A stretch of DNA of 64,000 bases from an uncultured Pelagibacteraceae bacterium (lineage in GTDB: Bacteria > Pseudomonadota > Alphaproteobacteria > Pelagibacterales > Pelagibacteraceae): assembly GCA_902524595.1 (NCBI GenBank), contig CABZDS010000001.1, forward strand, positions 210,522-274,521. The letters are read 5' to 3'. The translations under genes were made by a program, and so were the position numbers. This document shows, piece by piece, positions 23,388 through 34,051 of the stretch. The notes under the pieces were generated by a model. That model made no database searches. It saw nothing but the letters and a program-made list of their open reading frames with translations, and was not told the origin of the DNA. Positions within the stretch are counted from its first letter, which is position 1, and each line of letters begins with the position of its first letter.

Positions 23388-25169
23388 TTTTTTATTATTT
23401 TCAAACAATCCACTAAGCTGACCAATCATTACATCACCTAACTCTTGAACGTCAGCAATTTTTATCGCTTTTTTGTAATATCTCGAAACATCGTGGCCTA
23501 TACCTATAGCAAGAATTTCTATATCACTTTTGTTTTCAATTGATTTTACAGTTTGCTTTAGATGTTTTTCTAAAAAATCACCCGAGTTAACAGATAATGT
23601 TGAATCATCAACTGGAGCTCCATCTGAAATAACCATAAGAATTTTTCTTTCTTCTTTTCTTTTCTTAAGTCTATTGAAAGCCCAAGTAATAGCTTCACCA
23701 TCAATATTTTCTTTAAGCAAACCCTCTTTTAACATTAAACCTAAATTTTTTTTTGATTGTCTCCAGTGAGTATCAGCAGATTTATAAATTATATGTCTTA
23801 AGTCATTCAAACGTCCTGGATTTTTTAATTTTCCAAGTTTATTCCACTTTTCCCTACTCTTACCGCCCTTCCAATTTTTTGTCGTGAAACCAAGAATTTC
23901 TACTTTAACTGAACATCTCTCTAATGTTCTAGACAATATATCAGCACAAAGGGCTGCAATAGTAATTGGCCTTCCTCTCATTGATCCAGAATTATCTATG
24001 AGTAAAGTCACAACTGTATCTTTAAATTCCAAATCTTTCTCTTTTTTAAAGGAAAGAGAATTGTATGGATCTATTATTATTCTTGGTAATTTTGAACTAT
24101 CTAATAAACCTTCTTCAAGATCAAATTCCCAAGATCTATTTTGTTTTGCAAGTAACTGTCTTTGTAATTTATTTGCAAGTTTTGTAATTATGTCTTGAAA
24201 ACTTGTTAGCTGTTGATCTAAATTTTTTCTTAGTTTAGAAATTTCTTCAGAGTTTTCCAGTATTTCTGCTTTTGCTGTCTCATCAAATTCTGAAGTGTAT
24301 ATTATATATTCTTTATTACTTATTCCTAAATTTTTTTTCTGAACAATATTTTCTATTTCACTATTTTCAGAATCATCATTTCCTAATTGTTCATCAAGTC
24401 TAAATTCATTCATTTCGTTAGAACTATCTACACCTTCATTTATACTGTCCTCCTCTTCTCTTTCCTGAGAGTCTCCACTATCTGTTTTTTTTTCATCTTT
24501 TGAATTATTATTATCTTGCTCATCTTCTTTCTGCTCCTCTTTTTTATTTTCTTCTTCAGACTCGAAGATTTCCATGTTTTGAAGAATTTCTGATATTTTA
24601 GAATTGTAAATGTCCTGATTCTCTGCATTTTCTTTTAAAAAGTTTATGTGTTTATCTAAAGATTTTTCAAAATCATCTTTCCAGTAAGATAAAATTTTTT
24701 CAGCATCTTTAGATAAACTTACGTTCATTAGTTTATTAAGCATGTAATATTCAAAAGCTTCAGAAACATTAGATTCTTCTTTCTTTTTTATATTTTCAGA
24801 TTTTGCCGTACTTATCTTATTTTTATATTTGGTCATTAAATTTTTAGAAATTCCCTTCATCATTTGTGAGCCTAAAAGTTCATATCTTATTTTTTCAGAA
24901 ATTTTATAAAGTGTATGGCAAGTAGGTGTTTTAGGAATATTTTGTTCCAAAGTGGAATTATCAGAAAATTTTCTTTTTAATGCCTCAGAATCTGCCTCGG
25001 CTCTTAATTTAACAAAGTTTTCTTTATCTTTTAAATTATCAAATTTAGAAATATTAAATTCTTTTAAATTCTTTTTGTCTTTTGTAGGATTTGTTTCACC
25101 TGAAATGGCTTTAATCGTTGAGTTTAAAGCTTGTTTAAATTGCTCTTTTATAAGATCATCTTTGTTCAT
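23379..25169 (-). CDS. cobT: CobT-like cobaltochelatase subunit (VWA domain)
   Basis: MIDAS '[31 protein letters not shown]', '[13 protein letters not shown]'; acidic central linker; downstream of cobS. Confidence 0.9.
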   Translation of the reverse strand: MNKDDLIKEQFKQALNSTIKAISGETNPTKDKKNLKEFNISKFDNLKDKENFVKLRAEADSEALKRKFSDNSTLEQNIPKTPTCHTLYKISEKIRYELLGSQMMKGISKNLMTKYKNKISTAKSENIKKKEESNVSEAFEYYMLNKLMNVSLSKDAEKILSYWKDDFEKSLDKHINFLKENAENQDIYNSKISEILQNMEIFESEEENKKEEQKEDEQDNNNSKDEKKTDSGDSQEREEEDSINEGVDSSNEMNEFRLDEQLGNDDSENSEIENIVQKKNLGISNKEYIIYTSEFDETAKAEILENSEEISKLRKNLDQQLTSFQDIITKLANKLQRQLLAKQNRSWEFDLEEGLLDSSKLPRIIIDPYNSLSFKKEKDLEFKDTVVTLLIDNSGSMRGRPITIAALCADILSRTLERCSVKVEILGFTTKNWKGGKSREKWNKLGKLKNPGRLNDLRHIIYKSADTHWRQSKKNLGLMLKEGLLKENIDGEAITWAFNRLKKRKEERKILMVISDGAPVDDSTLSVNSGDFLEKHLKQTVKSIENKSDIEILAIGIGHDVSRYYKKAIKIADVQELGDVMIGQLSGLFENNKKLH

Positions 25170-26143
25170 TAAACCTGAATATTTATCATGGCCTCCGGCA
25201 GTTCTTCACCAAAACATCTTTGATAATATTCTGCGATTGTATTTTTTTCTACATCATCACATTTATTTAAAAAAGTTACTCTGAATGCATAGCCTACATC
25301 ATTAAATATTTCGGAATTTTCTGCCCAATGTAGTACTGTTCTAGGGCTCATAACAGTTGAAATATCTCCAGCCATAAATCCTTTTCTTGTTAGTGTCGCA
25401 ACTTTTATCATGTTTGCAACTCTCTCTTTACCTTTATTATTATCTAAAGATTTATTTTTTCCTAAAATAATTTCCATTTCTTTTTCCAAAGCCAAATAAT
25501 TTAATGTTGTTACGATGTTCCATCTATCCATTTGTCCCTGGTTTATTTGTTGCGTTCCATGATAGAGTCCCGTTGTATCTCCTAAACCAACAGTATTTGA
25601 AGTTGCAAATAATCTGAAATATTTATTTTGCTTAATGACCTTATTCTTATCTAATAAAGTAAAATTTCCCTCAGCCTCCAAAACTCTTTGAATTACAAAC
25701 ATCACATCTGGTCTACCGGCATCATATTCATCAAATACTAAAGCTACAGGATTTTGTATCGACCAAGGAAGAATCCCCTCTTTGAATTCTGTGACTTGTT
25801 TGCCATCTTTGATTACAATTGAGTCTTTACCAATTAAATCTATTCTACTAACATGACTGTCTAAGTTAATTCTTATACATGGCCAGTTCAATCTGGCTGC
25901 AATTTGTTCTATATGAGTTGATTTACCTGTTCCATGATAACCTTGCACTAAGACTCTTTTATTAAATGAAAATCCAGAGAGGATTGCTAAAGTTGTATCT
26001 TTATCAAATTTATAAGTTTTATCTATGTCTGGTACATAATCAGTTTTTTTTGAAAATGCGTCCACTTCCATATCAGAATCTATACCGAATGTTTGTTTAA
26101 TTGATAATTTAATATCTGGGGTCTGTTCAATATTTGTTGTCAA
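25169..26143 (-). CDS. cobS: CobS-like cobaltochelatase subunit (AAA+ ATPase)
   Basis: Walker A '[21 protein letters not shown]', Walker B '[23 protein letters not shown]'. Confidence 0.92.
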   Translation of the reverse strand: MTTNIEQTPDIKLSIKQTFGIDSDMEVDAFSKKTDYVPDIDKTYKFDKDTTLAILSGFSFNKRVLVQGYHGTGKSTHIEQIAARLNWPCIRINLDSHVSRIDLIGKDSIVIKDGKQVTEFKEGILPWSIQNPVALVFDEYDAGRPDVMFVIQRVLEAEGNFTLLDKNKVIKQNKYFRLFATSNTVGLGDTTGLYHGTQQINQGQMDRWNIVTTLNYLALEKEMEIILGKNKSLDNNKGKERVANMIKVATLTRKGFMAGDISTVMSPRTVLHWAENSEIFNDVGYAFRVTFLNKCDDVEKNTIAEYYQRCFGEELPEAMINIQV

Positions 26144-26660
26144 TTTTGTCCTTATAAGTATTTTTTAATTGGGTATAAGCTAAAGTTATCACTTTAAGCT
26201 TATCTTCAAATTTTTTATTGCCAGCATTCATATCAGGGTGAAATTTTTTCACAAGTCTTTTGAATTTTTCTTGTATTTTAGCCCATTTTAAACCAACACC
26301 AACACCTAAAATTTCAAAGGCTTTAAGATCATTACTATTAAACTTAAACTTATTCATATGATTCAAGTTACTAAACTCTTTAAATTTTCCATTTTCATCT
26401 TTTAATGTATTATTCCACAATATTTTGAAAAAATTATCTGAAGAGCTGAAACTCTGAGTTGGCTTATGCCATGTCATGTCAGACTTTAAAAAGTTGAGTA
26501 TTTGTTCGTCGCTCATGCCTGAAAAATAATTCCAGCTTTTGTTAAATTCCCTTACATGTTCAAGACAGAGAAGCCTATATTCTTTGCTGTTATCCTTTTC
26601 TTTTGGAGCTTTGTAAAGTCCCTCTTCGTTACAATTATTCCATTCACAAATATTTTTCAT
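26127..26660 (-). CDS. DnaJ-domain protein with N-terminal Cys-rich motif
   Basis: C-terminal J domain '[54 protein letters not shown]'. Confidence 0.85.
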   Translation of the reverse strand: MKNICEWNNCNEEGLYKAPKEKDNSKEYRLLCLEHVREFNKSWNYFSGMSDEQILNFLKSDMTWHKPTQSFSSSDNFFKILWNNTLKDENGKFKEFSNLNHMNKFKFNSNDLKAFEILGVGVGLKWAKIQEKFKRLVKKFHPDMNAGNKKFEDKLKVITLAYTQLKNTYKDKIDNKY

Positions 26661-26680
26661 ATTATATAATATCTAGTTTA

Positions 26681-26941
26681 ATGGATATTAATCAACTTTC
26701 AAAAAAAATTAAAAATAAACTTTTGAAAGATACTTCTATAAAAGAAGTGAAGATAATTGATAACACTTATAAACATTTAAAGCACAATTCACATCAGAAA
26801 GGTAAATTTCATATTAAATTAGAAATAAATTCTGACAGATTAAAAAAAACAAATAGGGTTCAGTCTAATAAAGTAATTTATAAAATTTTAAGTGAAGAAT
26901 TAAAAATTTATATTCATTCTTTACAAATAAGCTTTATTTAA
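26681..26941 (+). CDS. bolA: BolA-family protein
   Basis: In-frame ATG at 26681; 'SHQKGKFHIKLEINSDRLKKTNRVQSNKVIYKILSEEL' BolA signature. Confidence 0.85.
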   Translation: MDINQLSKKIKNKLLKDTSIKEVKIIDNTYKHLKHNSHQKGKFHIKLEINSDRLKKTNRVQSNKVIYKILSEELKIYIHSLQISFI

Positions 26942-28036
26942 TTCTTTTAATAAAAACTTGTTTAATTCACCAGATTTGGCCTGATAATTAAGGTTTAATT
27001 TTCCAAAATTCCTTATTAATATTAAGTTTATACTATCTGATTTGTTTTTTTTATCACTTTTCATAAAATTTAGAATTGATGTGATTTTCCTTTTATTAAA
27101 AAGGTCTTTATATTGATTTTTAATTTCTATCTTTTTGATATGATTGTTTATTAATTCTGAATTTGAATTTGAAATAATTTTTTTTTCTTTACTAAAATTT
27201 ACAGCATTCATTAAACCAAATATAACAGCTTCTCCATGATTTAATTTTTTTGTGTAACCAAGAGTAGCCTCATATGCATGAGCAAAAGTATGGCCAAGAT
27301 TTAAAGATTTTCTTAAATTTTTTTCTTTTTCATCTTTTTCGATAATCTTTTTTTTTAATAAACAGCTATTTAAAATTGCATTAATTATAAAGTTTCCTTT
27401 TAGGTTTAAAATTTTATTAAAATTTTTATCTAAAAAAATAAAATTTTTTTTGCTGTCAATTAAACTACTTTTTAATATTTCTGCATATCCACATATAATT
27501 TCTCTTTTGGGGAGGGTACGTAGTAAATTAATATCTGAAATTACTAAATCTGGCTGATAAAAGCTTCCTACAAGATTTTTTCCAAATTTATTATTAATAC
27601 CTGTTTTTCCGCCTATAGAAGAGTCGACTTGAGCTAATAAAGTGGAGGGTATGTTAACAAACTTTATTCCTCTTTTAAATGTGCTGGCTGCATATCCAAC
27701 TACATCTCCCGTAATTCCTCCACCAAATGAAATAATACAGTCTTCTCTATAAAAATTATTTTTAAATAAAACATTATGTATTTTATCGATACTTAAGTTA
27801 CTTTTATTTTTCTCATTTGCGCTAAAATTTAAAGTATAAATTCTTTGATTTTTTAAATTTCCTAGGAGTAATTTTCTAAATTTTTTTGGTATCTTGCTGT
27901 CAATTACTATTAAACACTTTGAAAAAAATAATTTATTTTTTTTTAAAATATTTTTTAATTTTGAAATTATATTGGTACCAATATGAACTTCGTAATTTTT
28001 ACTTTTAGTTTTAACCTTTATTATTTTTTGTTTCAT
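26921..28036 (-). CDS. aroB: 3-dehydroquinate synthase
   Basis: 'SFGGGITGDVVGYAASTFKRGIKFVNIPSTLLAQVDSSIGGKTGIN'. Confidence 0.96.
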   Translation of the reverse strand: MKQKIIKVKTKSKNYEVHIGTNIISKLKNILKKNKLFFSKCLIVIDSKIPKKFRKLLLGNLKNQRIYTLNFSANEKNKSNLSIDKIHNVLFKNNFYREDCIISFGGGITGDVVGYAASTFKRGIKFVNIPSTLLAQVDSSIGGKTGINNKFGKNLVGSFYQPDLVISDINLLRTLPKREIICGYAEILKSSLIDSKKNFIFLDKNFNKILNLKGNFIINAILNSCLLKKKIIEKDEKEKNLRKSLNLGHTFAHAYEATLGYTKKLNHGEAVIFGLMNAVNFSKEKKIISNSNSELINNHIKKIEIKNQYKDLFNKRKITSILNFMKSDKKNKSDSINLILIRNFGKLNLNYQAKSGELNKFLLKELNKAYL

Positions 28037-28535
28037 ATTTTTTTATAATTTTATTTGCTATTTCATTTTTATTTAGCTGATCACAATTAATTGTGAAATC
28101 TGCCAAACTATATATTTTAGCTCTTTCATTTATTAGATTCTCTAGATCTGTTTCACTTAATGTCATAGCCAGAGGTCTTTTTTTGCTACCATTTATTCTT
28201 TTAATTATTATATCTTTTTTCCAGTTCAACCAAAAACTAAAAGCACTCTTCTTACATTCTTTTCTAATATTATTATTAATATACGCACCTCCACCTAGTG
28301 ATAAAATTTGTTTCTCACCTTTTAAACATGATAATACTATTTCTTCTTCACATTCACGGAAGTATTTTTCTCCCTTTTTTTTGAAAATTTCTGCAATTTT
28401 CATTTTTTCTTTTTCTTCAATTTTATCATCTATATCAATAAATTTAAGTTTGGTTTGTTTAGAAATTAATTTTCCTATTAATGTCTTTCCCGAACCCATC
28501 ATACCTACTAAAACTAGATTTTTATTTGATTCCAT
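28011..28535 (-). CDS. aroK: Shikimate kinase
   Basis: 'LVGMMGSGKTLIGKLIS' Walker A, 'FIDIDDKIEE', 'LSLGGGAY'. Confidence 0.95.
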   Translation of the reverse strand: MESNKNLVLVGMMGSGKTLIGKLISKQTKLKFIDIDDKIEEKEKMKIAEIFKKKGEKYFRECEEEIVLSCLKGEKQILSLGGGAYINNNIRKECKKSAFSFWLNWKKDIIIKRINGSKKRPLAMTLSETDLENLINERAKIYSLADFTINCDQLNKNEIANKIIKKYETKNNKG

Positions 28536-28629
28536 ATATTTCTAAGTTGAAAAAACACAAATATGTCTTATTTTAATTTTACAAATTTACATGCTTTTAA
28601 AACATTATACTAAAGGAATATAACATAAT

Positions 28630-28770
28630 ATGAAATTTGCAATTAAAGCTGGAATTATTTTTTTTATATTAATTTTGTCTATTGTTGTTTTGAGTCAGAT
28701 TGATTTCCCATCCCCCAACAAAAAAATTGAAGTGATTTTGCCTAATGAAAATTTTAAAACAATTAAGTAA
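28630..28770 (+). CDS. Small single-TM protein (46 aa)
   Basis: ATG...TAA: MKFAIKAGIIFFILILSIVVLSQIDFPSPNKKIEVILPNENFKTIK; one hydrophobic helix; absent from the supplied ORF track because of length. Confidence 0.5.
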   Translation: MKFAIKAGIIFFILILSIVVLSQIDFPSPNKKIEVILPNENFKTIK

Positions 28771-30484
28771 GATAATTTTCAAAATAACTTTAATTTTATT
28801 TTTTTATGATTGTTCTTTTGCAAATGAACCAATCGATATCTGGAAAATTGAAAAAAAAGACATTATTAATAAAGAAAATTTAACCTCAAATATAAAAGCA
28901 AGTAATAATCTAAATACTAATACAACATTATCAGTTGAATCTAGTTCCGAGATAGTGATTAATAATGAAATCGAGTCGTCCACTATAAAATTAGCTGGAT
29001 TATATGATCCTGCACAGAATGGCCTAAAAATTGACATGTGGTCGAAAAGTGATGGTGAGTTAATTAAAAGTATATTAAATAAAAATTTAAATAGAAACTT
29101 ATCTGAATTTTCGAAAAAAATATTAGACATAGCTTTACTAACAAATTCATATATTCCTACAAATAATATTACAGAAGAGGAATTTTTAGAGTTTAAATTT
29201 AATCATTTAATAAACAAAAAAGATTTTGAATTAATTAAAGAATTTTTAGTCAATAATTCTGAAGTTTCTAATAAAAATAAACTGATTAAATTTTATTCAG
29301 AATATTTTCTTTCAAACTCTGAAGTAAAAAAAGCATGTGAAATATTTAATATTAGTGGTGTTATTACTGATAAGTATTTAAATAATTTTAAAATTTATTG
29401 TTTAATTCTAGAAGATAAAAAAGAACAAGCTCAGCTACTTTTCGATTTGTCAAAAGAGTTGGATGAGATTGACACTTTTTTTGAAAATAAATTTAATATA
29501 TTAATGGGTTATGCAAGCAAAGATGAAATAATTTCGGACGAAAATATTTTATATTTTCACTTATCTCATAAAACAAATAATGATTTTAATTATGAGCCAA
29601 AAATGGATTCACCTAGATATATTTGGAGCTATTTGTCGTCATCAAATATTCTTAAAAATTTAAATTTCCTTGATATTAAAAATCCAGAAGATTTAAGATT
29701 ATTAGAAAGAGCAACTCATGAAAATGTATTTGATGAGAGAGAACTACTAGATACATATAAAAAATTTCAATTTAACATAACACAACTGTTAAATGCCAAA
29801 GATGCTTATAAGCTACTTCCAGATTATGAGGGCAGAGCTTTATTATATCAAAGATTACTTTTATCTGTTGATGTCGAACAAAGATTAAGTATGGCATTTG
29901 AACTTTACGAATCTTTCCAAAAAAAAAAATTAGATAATGCGTTTGATAATGAAATCAAAGTATTACTAAAAAAAATAAAAAAAGATGACGTTCCCTCAAA
30001 TTTTACTACCTTTTATGAAAATCATACCGACAATAAGTTAAAAAAAGAGAGAAAGATAAAATTTAATAATAAAAAAATACATCAGTCGAAATTATTAAAT
30101 TACTTTTTAAATAAAACTAGTTTGCCTAAAGCTGAAAAGGAAACAAATGATATTTTAAAAAAAATTAAAAGAAACAAAAAATATGTTTTTTCTACAAAAG
30201 ATATGATTCTTATTGAATCGCTTAAATCAGATGGTGTAAAAATAGATAAAAAATATTCAAACCTTTATGAATACAACTTTAAATTTTCCTCTGATATAAA
30301 ACAAATGCTATCGAATGGAGAGTTAGGCTTATTATTAATTAAAATAGTAGATATTGTCGGTGAAAGTAACCTTGAAGATCTAGATATAAACACAGTGAAT
30401 TTATTAGTTTCAACTATGAATGAGCTAAAAAATGTAGATTTAAGGAACGAAATTCTAATAGAAGTCTTGCCTTTAAAAGTCTAA
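28745..30484 (+). CDS. Hypothetical secreted/periplasmic protein
   Basis: 579-aa ORF with signal-peptide-like N-terminus 'KIIFKITLILFFYDCSFANEP'; no recognised family. Confidence 0.75.
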   Translation: MKILKQLSKIIFKITLILFFYDCSFANEPIDIWKIEKKDIINKENLTSNIKASNNLNTNTTLSVESSSEIVINNEIESSTIKLAGLYDPAQNGLKIDMWSKSDGELIKSILNKNLNRNLSEFSKKILDIALLTNSYIPTNNITEEEFLEFKFNHLINKKDFELIKEFLVNNSEVSNKNKLIKFYSEYFLSNSEVKKACEIFNISGVITDKYLNNFKIYCLILEDKKEQAQLLFDLSKELDEIDTFFENKFNILMGYASKDEIISDENILYFHLSHKTNNDFNYEPKMDSPRYIWSYLSSSNILKNLNFLDIKNPEDLRLLERATHENVFDERELLDTYKKFQFNITQLLNAKDAYKLLPDYEGRALLYQRLLLSVDVEQRLSMAFELYESFQKKKLDNAFDNEIKVLLKKIKKDDVPSNFTTFYENHTDNKLKKERKIKFNNKKIHQSKLLNYFLNKTSLPKAEKETNDILKKIKRNKKYVFSTKDMILIESLKSDGVKIDKKYSNLYEYNFKFSSDIKQMLSNGELGLLLIKIVDIVGESNLEDLDINTVNLLVSTMNELKNVDLRNEILIEVLPLKV

Positions 30485-30498
30485 ACAATAAGCAAACT

Positions 30499-31020
30499 AT
30501 GTCAGTAAAAGAACTAATAACAGTACCTGATGATATTCTTAGAAAAAAATCTGAGCCATTAAATAAAGTTGATGTTAATGAAAAAAAACTCATAAAAGAT
30601 TTATTTGAAACTATGTACCATCACAATGGTATAGGTTTAGCAGCTGTTCAAGTTGGTATCCTTAAAAGAGTAGTTGTTTTAGATGTCTCAAAAAACGAAA
30701 ATGAAAAAAAACCTTTCTGCTTTATTAATCCACAAATAAAAACTCTAAGTGAAAAAATGTCTACATATGAGGAAGGTTGTTTATCAATACCTAATACCTT
30801 TATTGAGATAGAGAGACCAGAAATTTGTACCGTATCATATGTAGATGAAAATGGTGATGAGAAAGAAATGGAATGCGATGGACTACTCTCAACATGTTTA
30901 CAACATGAAATAAATCACCTAGATGGAAAACTAATTATTGATTATTTATCTAAAATCAAAAAAGATTTAATAATAAAAAAATTGTCTAAACAAAAAACTT
31001 CTAATAGAGTTGTTGTTTAA
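30499..31020 (+). CDS. def: Peptide deformylase
   Basis: 'HNGIGLAAVQVG', 'EEGCLSIP', 'QHEINHLDG' motifs. Confidence 0.97.
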   Translation: MSVKELITVPDDILRKKSEPLNKVDVNEKKLIKDLFETMYHHNGIGLAAVQVGILKRVVVLDVSKNENEKKPFCFINPQIKTLSEKMSTYEEGCLSIPNTFIEIERPEICTVSYVDENGDEKEMECDGLLSTCLQHEINHLDGKLIIDYLSKIKKDLIIKKLSKQKTSNRVVV

Positions 31021-31935
31021 ATGTCAAATATTGTATTCATGGGTACACCATGGTTTGCTGTACCTATCTTAAAAAAAATTAATCAAAAATATAAAATTAA
31101 CTGTGTATTTACTCAGCCTCCAAGTAAATCGAACAGAGGTCAGAAGTTTACAAAATCACCAATTCATACATGTGCAGAGGAACTTAATTTAGAAATAAAA
31201 ACTCCAAAAAAAATTGATGAAGAATTTGAATATCTTAAAAAATTAAATTTAGATCTTGTAATTGTTGTTGCATACGGACAATTAATTCCAAAAAAAATTC
31301 TTGATTTGAGTAAAAAAGGTTTTTTGAATATTCATGCTTCATTATTACCAAAATGGAGAGGGGCGGCACCAATTCAAAGATCGATTTTAAACACTGAAAA
31401 AAAAACTGGTATATCATTTATGAAAATTAATGAAAAATTAGATTCTGGACCAGTATGTAACAAATATTCAGTAGATATTCTTGACCAAGATAATGCAGAA
31501 ACTTTGTCTGAAAAATTATCTTATTTGAGTACAGAAAAAATTTTAGAAAATGTGCAAAATGTTTTAGAAGGAGAAGCAATATTTAAAGAGCAAGATCATA
31601 CAAAAGCTACATACGCAAAGAAAATTCAAAAAATAGAGGGAAAGATAGATTGGAATAGTAGTGCTAGTAAAATAATTGCTAAAATAAATGGATTATATCC
31701 AAAACCTGGTGCATGGTTTGAGCTTAACAACAAAAGACATAAAATATTAAAAGCCAAAATAAACAAGCAGTCAGCATCAATCGGTGAAGTAATTGACGAA
31801 CAAATGACAATAGCATGTGGGGAAAATTCAATAAATATCATTGAGATACAAAAAGAGGGAAAGAATCCACAATCAATCAATGAATTTTTATTAGGGAATA
31901 AGGTTAGAAAAGGAACAATAATTTCAAGTGAATAG
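31021..31935 (+). CDS. fmt: Methionyl-tRNA formyltransferase
   Basis: 'IVFMGTPWFAVPIL', 'NIHASLLPKWRGAAPIQRSIL'. Confidence 0.97.
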   Translation: MSNIVFMGTPWFAVPILKKINQKYKINCVFTQPPSKSNRGQKFTKSPIHTCAEELNLEIKTPKKIDEEFEYLKKLNLDLVIVVAYGQLIPKKILDLSKKGFLNIHASLLPKWRGAAPIQRSILNTEKKTGISFMKINEKLDSGPVCNKYSVDILDQDNAETLSEKLSYLSTEKILENVQNVLEGEAIFKEQDHTKATYAKKIQKIEGKIDWNSSASKIIAKINGLYPKPGAWFELNNKRHKILKAKINKQSASIGEVIDEQMTIACGENSINIIEIQKEGKNPQSINEFLLGNKVRKGTIISSE

Positions 31936-32668
31936 ATATCAGATTTTAGTAGAATACGAAGGTACTCTATATAATGGTTGGCAAATTCAAAAAAAAGGTA
32001 ATTCAATCCAGGAAAATATCGAGATTATCTTATCCAAGCTATTAAAAGAAAAAATAAAAATTTATGGGTCTGGACGAACAGATACAGGAGTTCATGCCAA
32101 AGAGCAATCAGCACACTTTGATACTAAAAATAAAATTATTCAAAAAGATAAACTAATAAATTCACTAAACTTCTTTTTGAATAAAAAAAAAATATCTATT
32201 TTGAAAATAAAGAAAAAAAATAAACTTTTTCATTCAAGATATTCTGCAAAAGAAAGAAGGTATATATATTTAATAAGAAATGATGTCTCTCCTTCTGTGA
32301 TTAATTTTAAAAGAGAGTGGCATATTAAAAAAAAAATTGATGTAGAATTGATGAAAAAGGGAGCAAAAAAATTAATTGGAACTCATGATTTTTCAACGTT
32401 TAGAGCATCTAATTGTGCCGCAAAAAGTCCGGTAAGAACCATGCAGAAGGTAAAAATAACCAAAGTTAAAAATGTTATAAAAATTCAATTTGTTTCAAAA
32501 TCATTTCTTAAGAGTCAAGTTAGATCCATGGTTGGTTCACTCAAATACCTTGGTGAAAATAAATGGAACTTAAAAAAATTTACCAGTATATTTAAATCAA
32601 AATCTAGAAAAAATTGTGCTCCTATTGCTCCTGCACATGGCTTATATCTTGAGAAAATTATTTATTAG
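31928..32668 (+). CDS. truA: tRNA pseudouridine synthase A
   Basis: 'YEGTLYNGWQIQ', 'GSGRTDTGVHA'; GTG start overlapping fmt. Confidence 0.95.
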   Translation: MNRYQILVEYEGTLYNGWQIQKKGNSIQENIEIILSKLLKEKIKIYGSGRTDTGVHAKEQSAHFDTKNKIIQKDKLINSLNFFLNKKKISILKIKKKNKLFHSRYSAKERRYIYLIRNDVSPSVINFKREWHIKKKIDVELMKKGAKKLIGTHDFSTFRASNCAAKSPVRTMQKVKITKVKNVIKIQFVSKSFLKSQVRSMVGSLKYLGENKWNLKKFTSIFKSKSRKNCAPIAPAHGLYLEKIIY

Positions 32669-33119
32669 ATTTCTTTTTTTTATTTTTTATTCTCCATCTT
32701 GATCCTTCTCTAACTATATAACCACAACAACTTTTGGAGCCACACTTACAAGGAAAATTTTTATAGTTTTCATCAAAACTAAACCCATAATCATAAGTTA
32801 GTTCCTCATTTTTATTTATATCTTTAATAGAACTAATCCATAATTTTAAACCTTTGCCTTCAACTTCGCAGTTTGGATCACAAGAGTGATTAATAAGTCT
32901 TGCGGTATTGTAATCAAAATCACCGTCTAAATCATATCTATTATTTAAGTTAAAAAGATAAATCGCTTTATCATTATCAAATTTTGGATTATTTTCGGTC
33001 TGTTTTTTTGTAATTATTTTACCTGTGTAGTAAATAATCTTAGTTCCTTTTTTTATATTTTTAGATGCAAACAGTCCCCTGTTATCAATATTTGACGATT
33101 TTTGTTTATATAGTTTCAT
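32658..33119 (-). CDS. SET-domain lysine methyltransferase-like protein with post-SET motif
   Basis: 'NHSCDPNC', 'EELTYDYGF', post-SET Cys cluster 'CKCGSKSCCGYI'. Confidence 0.9.
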   Translation of the reverse strand: MKLYKQKSSNIDNRGLFASKNIKKGTKIIYYTGKIITKKQTENNPKFDNDKAIYLFNLNNRYDLDGDFDYNTARLINHSCDPNCEVEGKGLKLWISSIKDINKNEELTYDYGFSFDENYKNFPCKCGSKSCCGYIVREGSRWRIKNKKKKSNK

Positions 33120-33121
33120 GA

Positions 33122-34051
33122 TTATTTATTTTCTGACTCGATTAATGCATTTACATGATAATTAGCGCTTTCAGCAAGTGCTTTCAGGTCGTATCCACCT
33201 TCTAATAAAGATACCACTTTCCCGTTAGTAAATTTATTAGTGGCTTTTAGTGTTCTTCTTGTTATTTCATAAAAATCTTTGGATGAAAGTTCAAATTGAG
33301 CTAATGGATCGTTCTTGTGAGCATCAAAGCCAGCAGAAAAGATTAAGTAATCAGGCTTATATTCAATTAACCTATCTAAAACTCTATCATAAGCATTAAC
33401 ATACTCCTCAGAATTTGTACCAGCAGGAAGAGGTATATTAAGAGAATTATTATACTTTCCCTTGTCTTTTTCTGATCCGCCGCCTGGATAAAATGGATAT
33501 TGATGTGTTGATATATAAAGTGAATTTTTGTTGTCATACATTACATCATAATTTCCATTTCCCCAATGAACATCAAAATCTACACATGCAATTCTTTTAT
33601 AATTATATTTTTTTATTAAATAATTAACTGCAACACCTGCATTAGAAATACAACAAAAGCCCATTGATTTATTTTTTTCAGCATGGTGTCCTGGTGGCCG
33701 TACTACACAAAATGCATTTTTATATTTTTTATTCTCAATTCCATCTATTGCACTTATAGCCGATCCTGCGGCTTGAAATACTGCATCCTTACTTCCAGGC
33801 GATACAACAGTATCACCATCTAAAAAATTTAAGCCAGTTTTAGGAAATGAGTTTTTTAAATTATTAATATAATCTTCAGAATGTGTCATATTAAGAATAT
33901 AATTAGGAACAACATCTGGCTTATCCCAAAGCAGTTCTTTATTTTTTTTTAAAGTATCAATTATTGAAACTACTCTCTTCGGTTGCTCTGGATGACCATC
34001 GCCTGTTATATGTTTTTTTGAAGATTCAGATGTTATAATTGCAGTTTTCAA
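33122..34051 (-). CDS. Histone deacetylase/acetoin-utilisation (AcuC-like) family protein
   Basis: 'VVRPPGHHAE', 'GFCCISNAGVAVNYL', 'DFDVHWGNGNYDVMY', 'SAGFDAHKNDPLAQ', 'LEGGYD'. Confidence 0.93.
   Translation of the reverse strand: MKTAIITSESSKKHITGDGHPEQPKRVVSIIDTLKKNKELLWDKPDVVPNYILNMTHSEDYINNLKNSFPKTGLNFLDGDTVVSPGSKDAVFQAAGSAISAIDGIENKKYKNAFCVVRPPGHHAEKNKSMGFCCISNAGVAVNYLIKKYNYKRIACVDFDVHWGNGNYDVMYDNKNSLYISTHQYPFYPGGGSEKDKGKYNNSLNIPLPAGTNSEEYVNAYDRVLDRLIEYKPDYLIFSAGFDAHKNDPLAQFELSSKDFYEITRRTLKATNKFTNGKVVSLLEGGYDLKALAESANYHVNALIESENK

Noticed and set aside
32200-32230. Poly-A runs in truA, pheT and similar places as possible transcriptional slippage sites
   Set aside because: Homopolymer A tracts are pervasive as Lys codons in this genome, and the frames continue normally.
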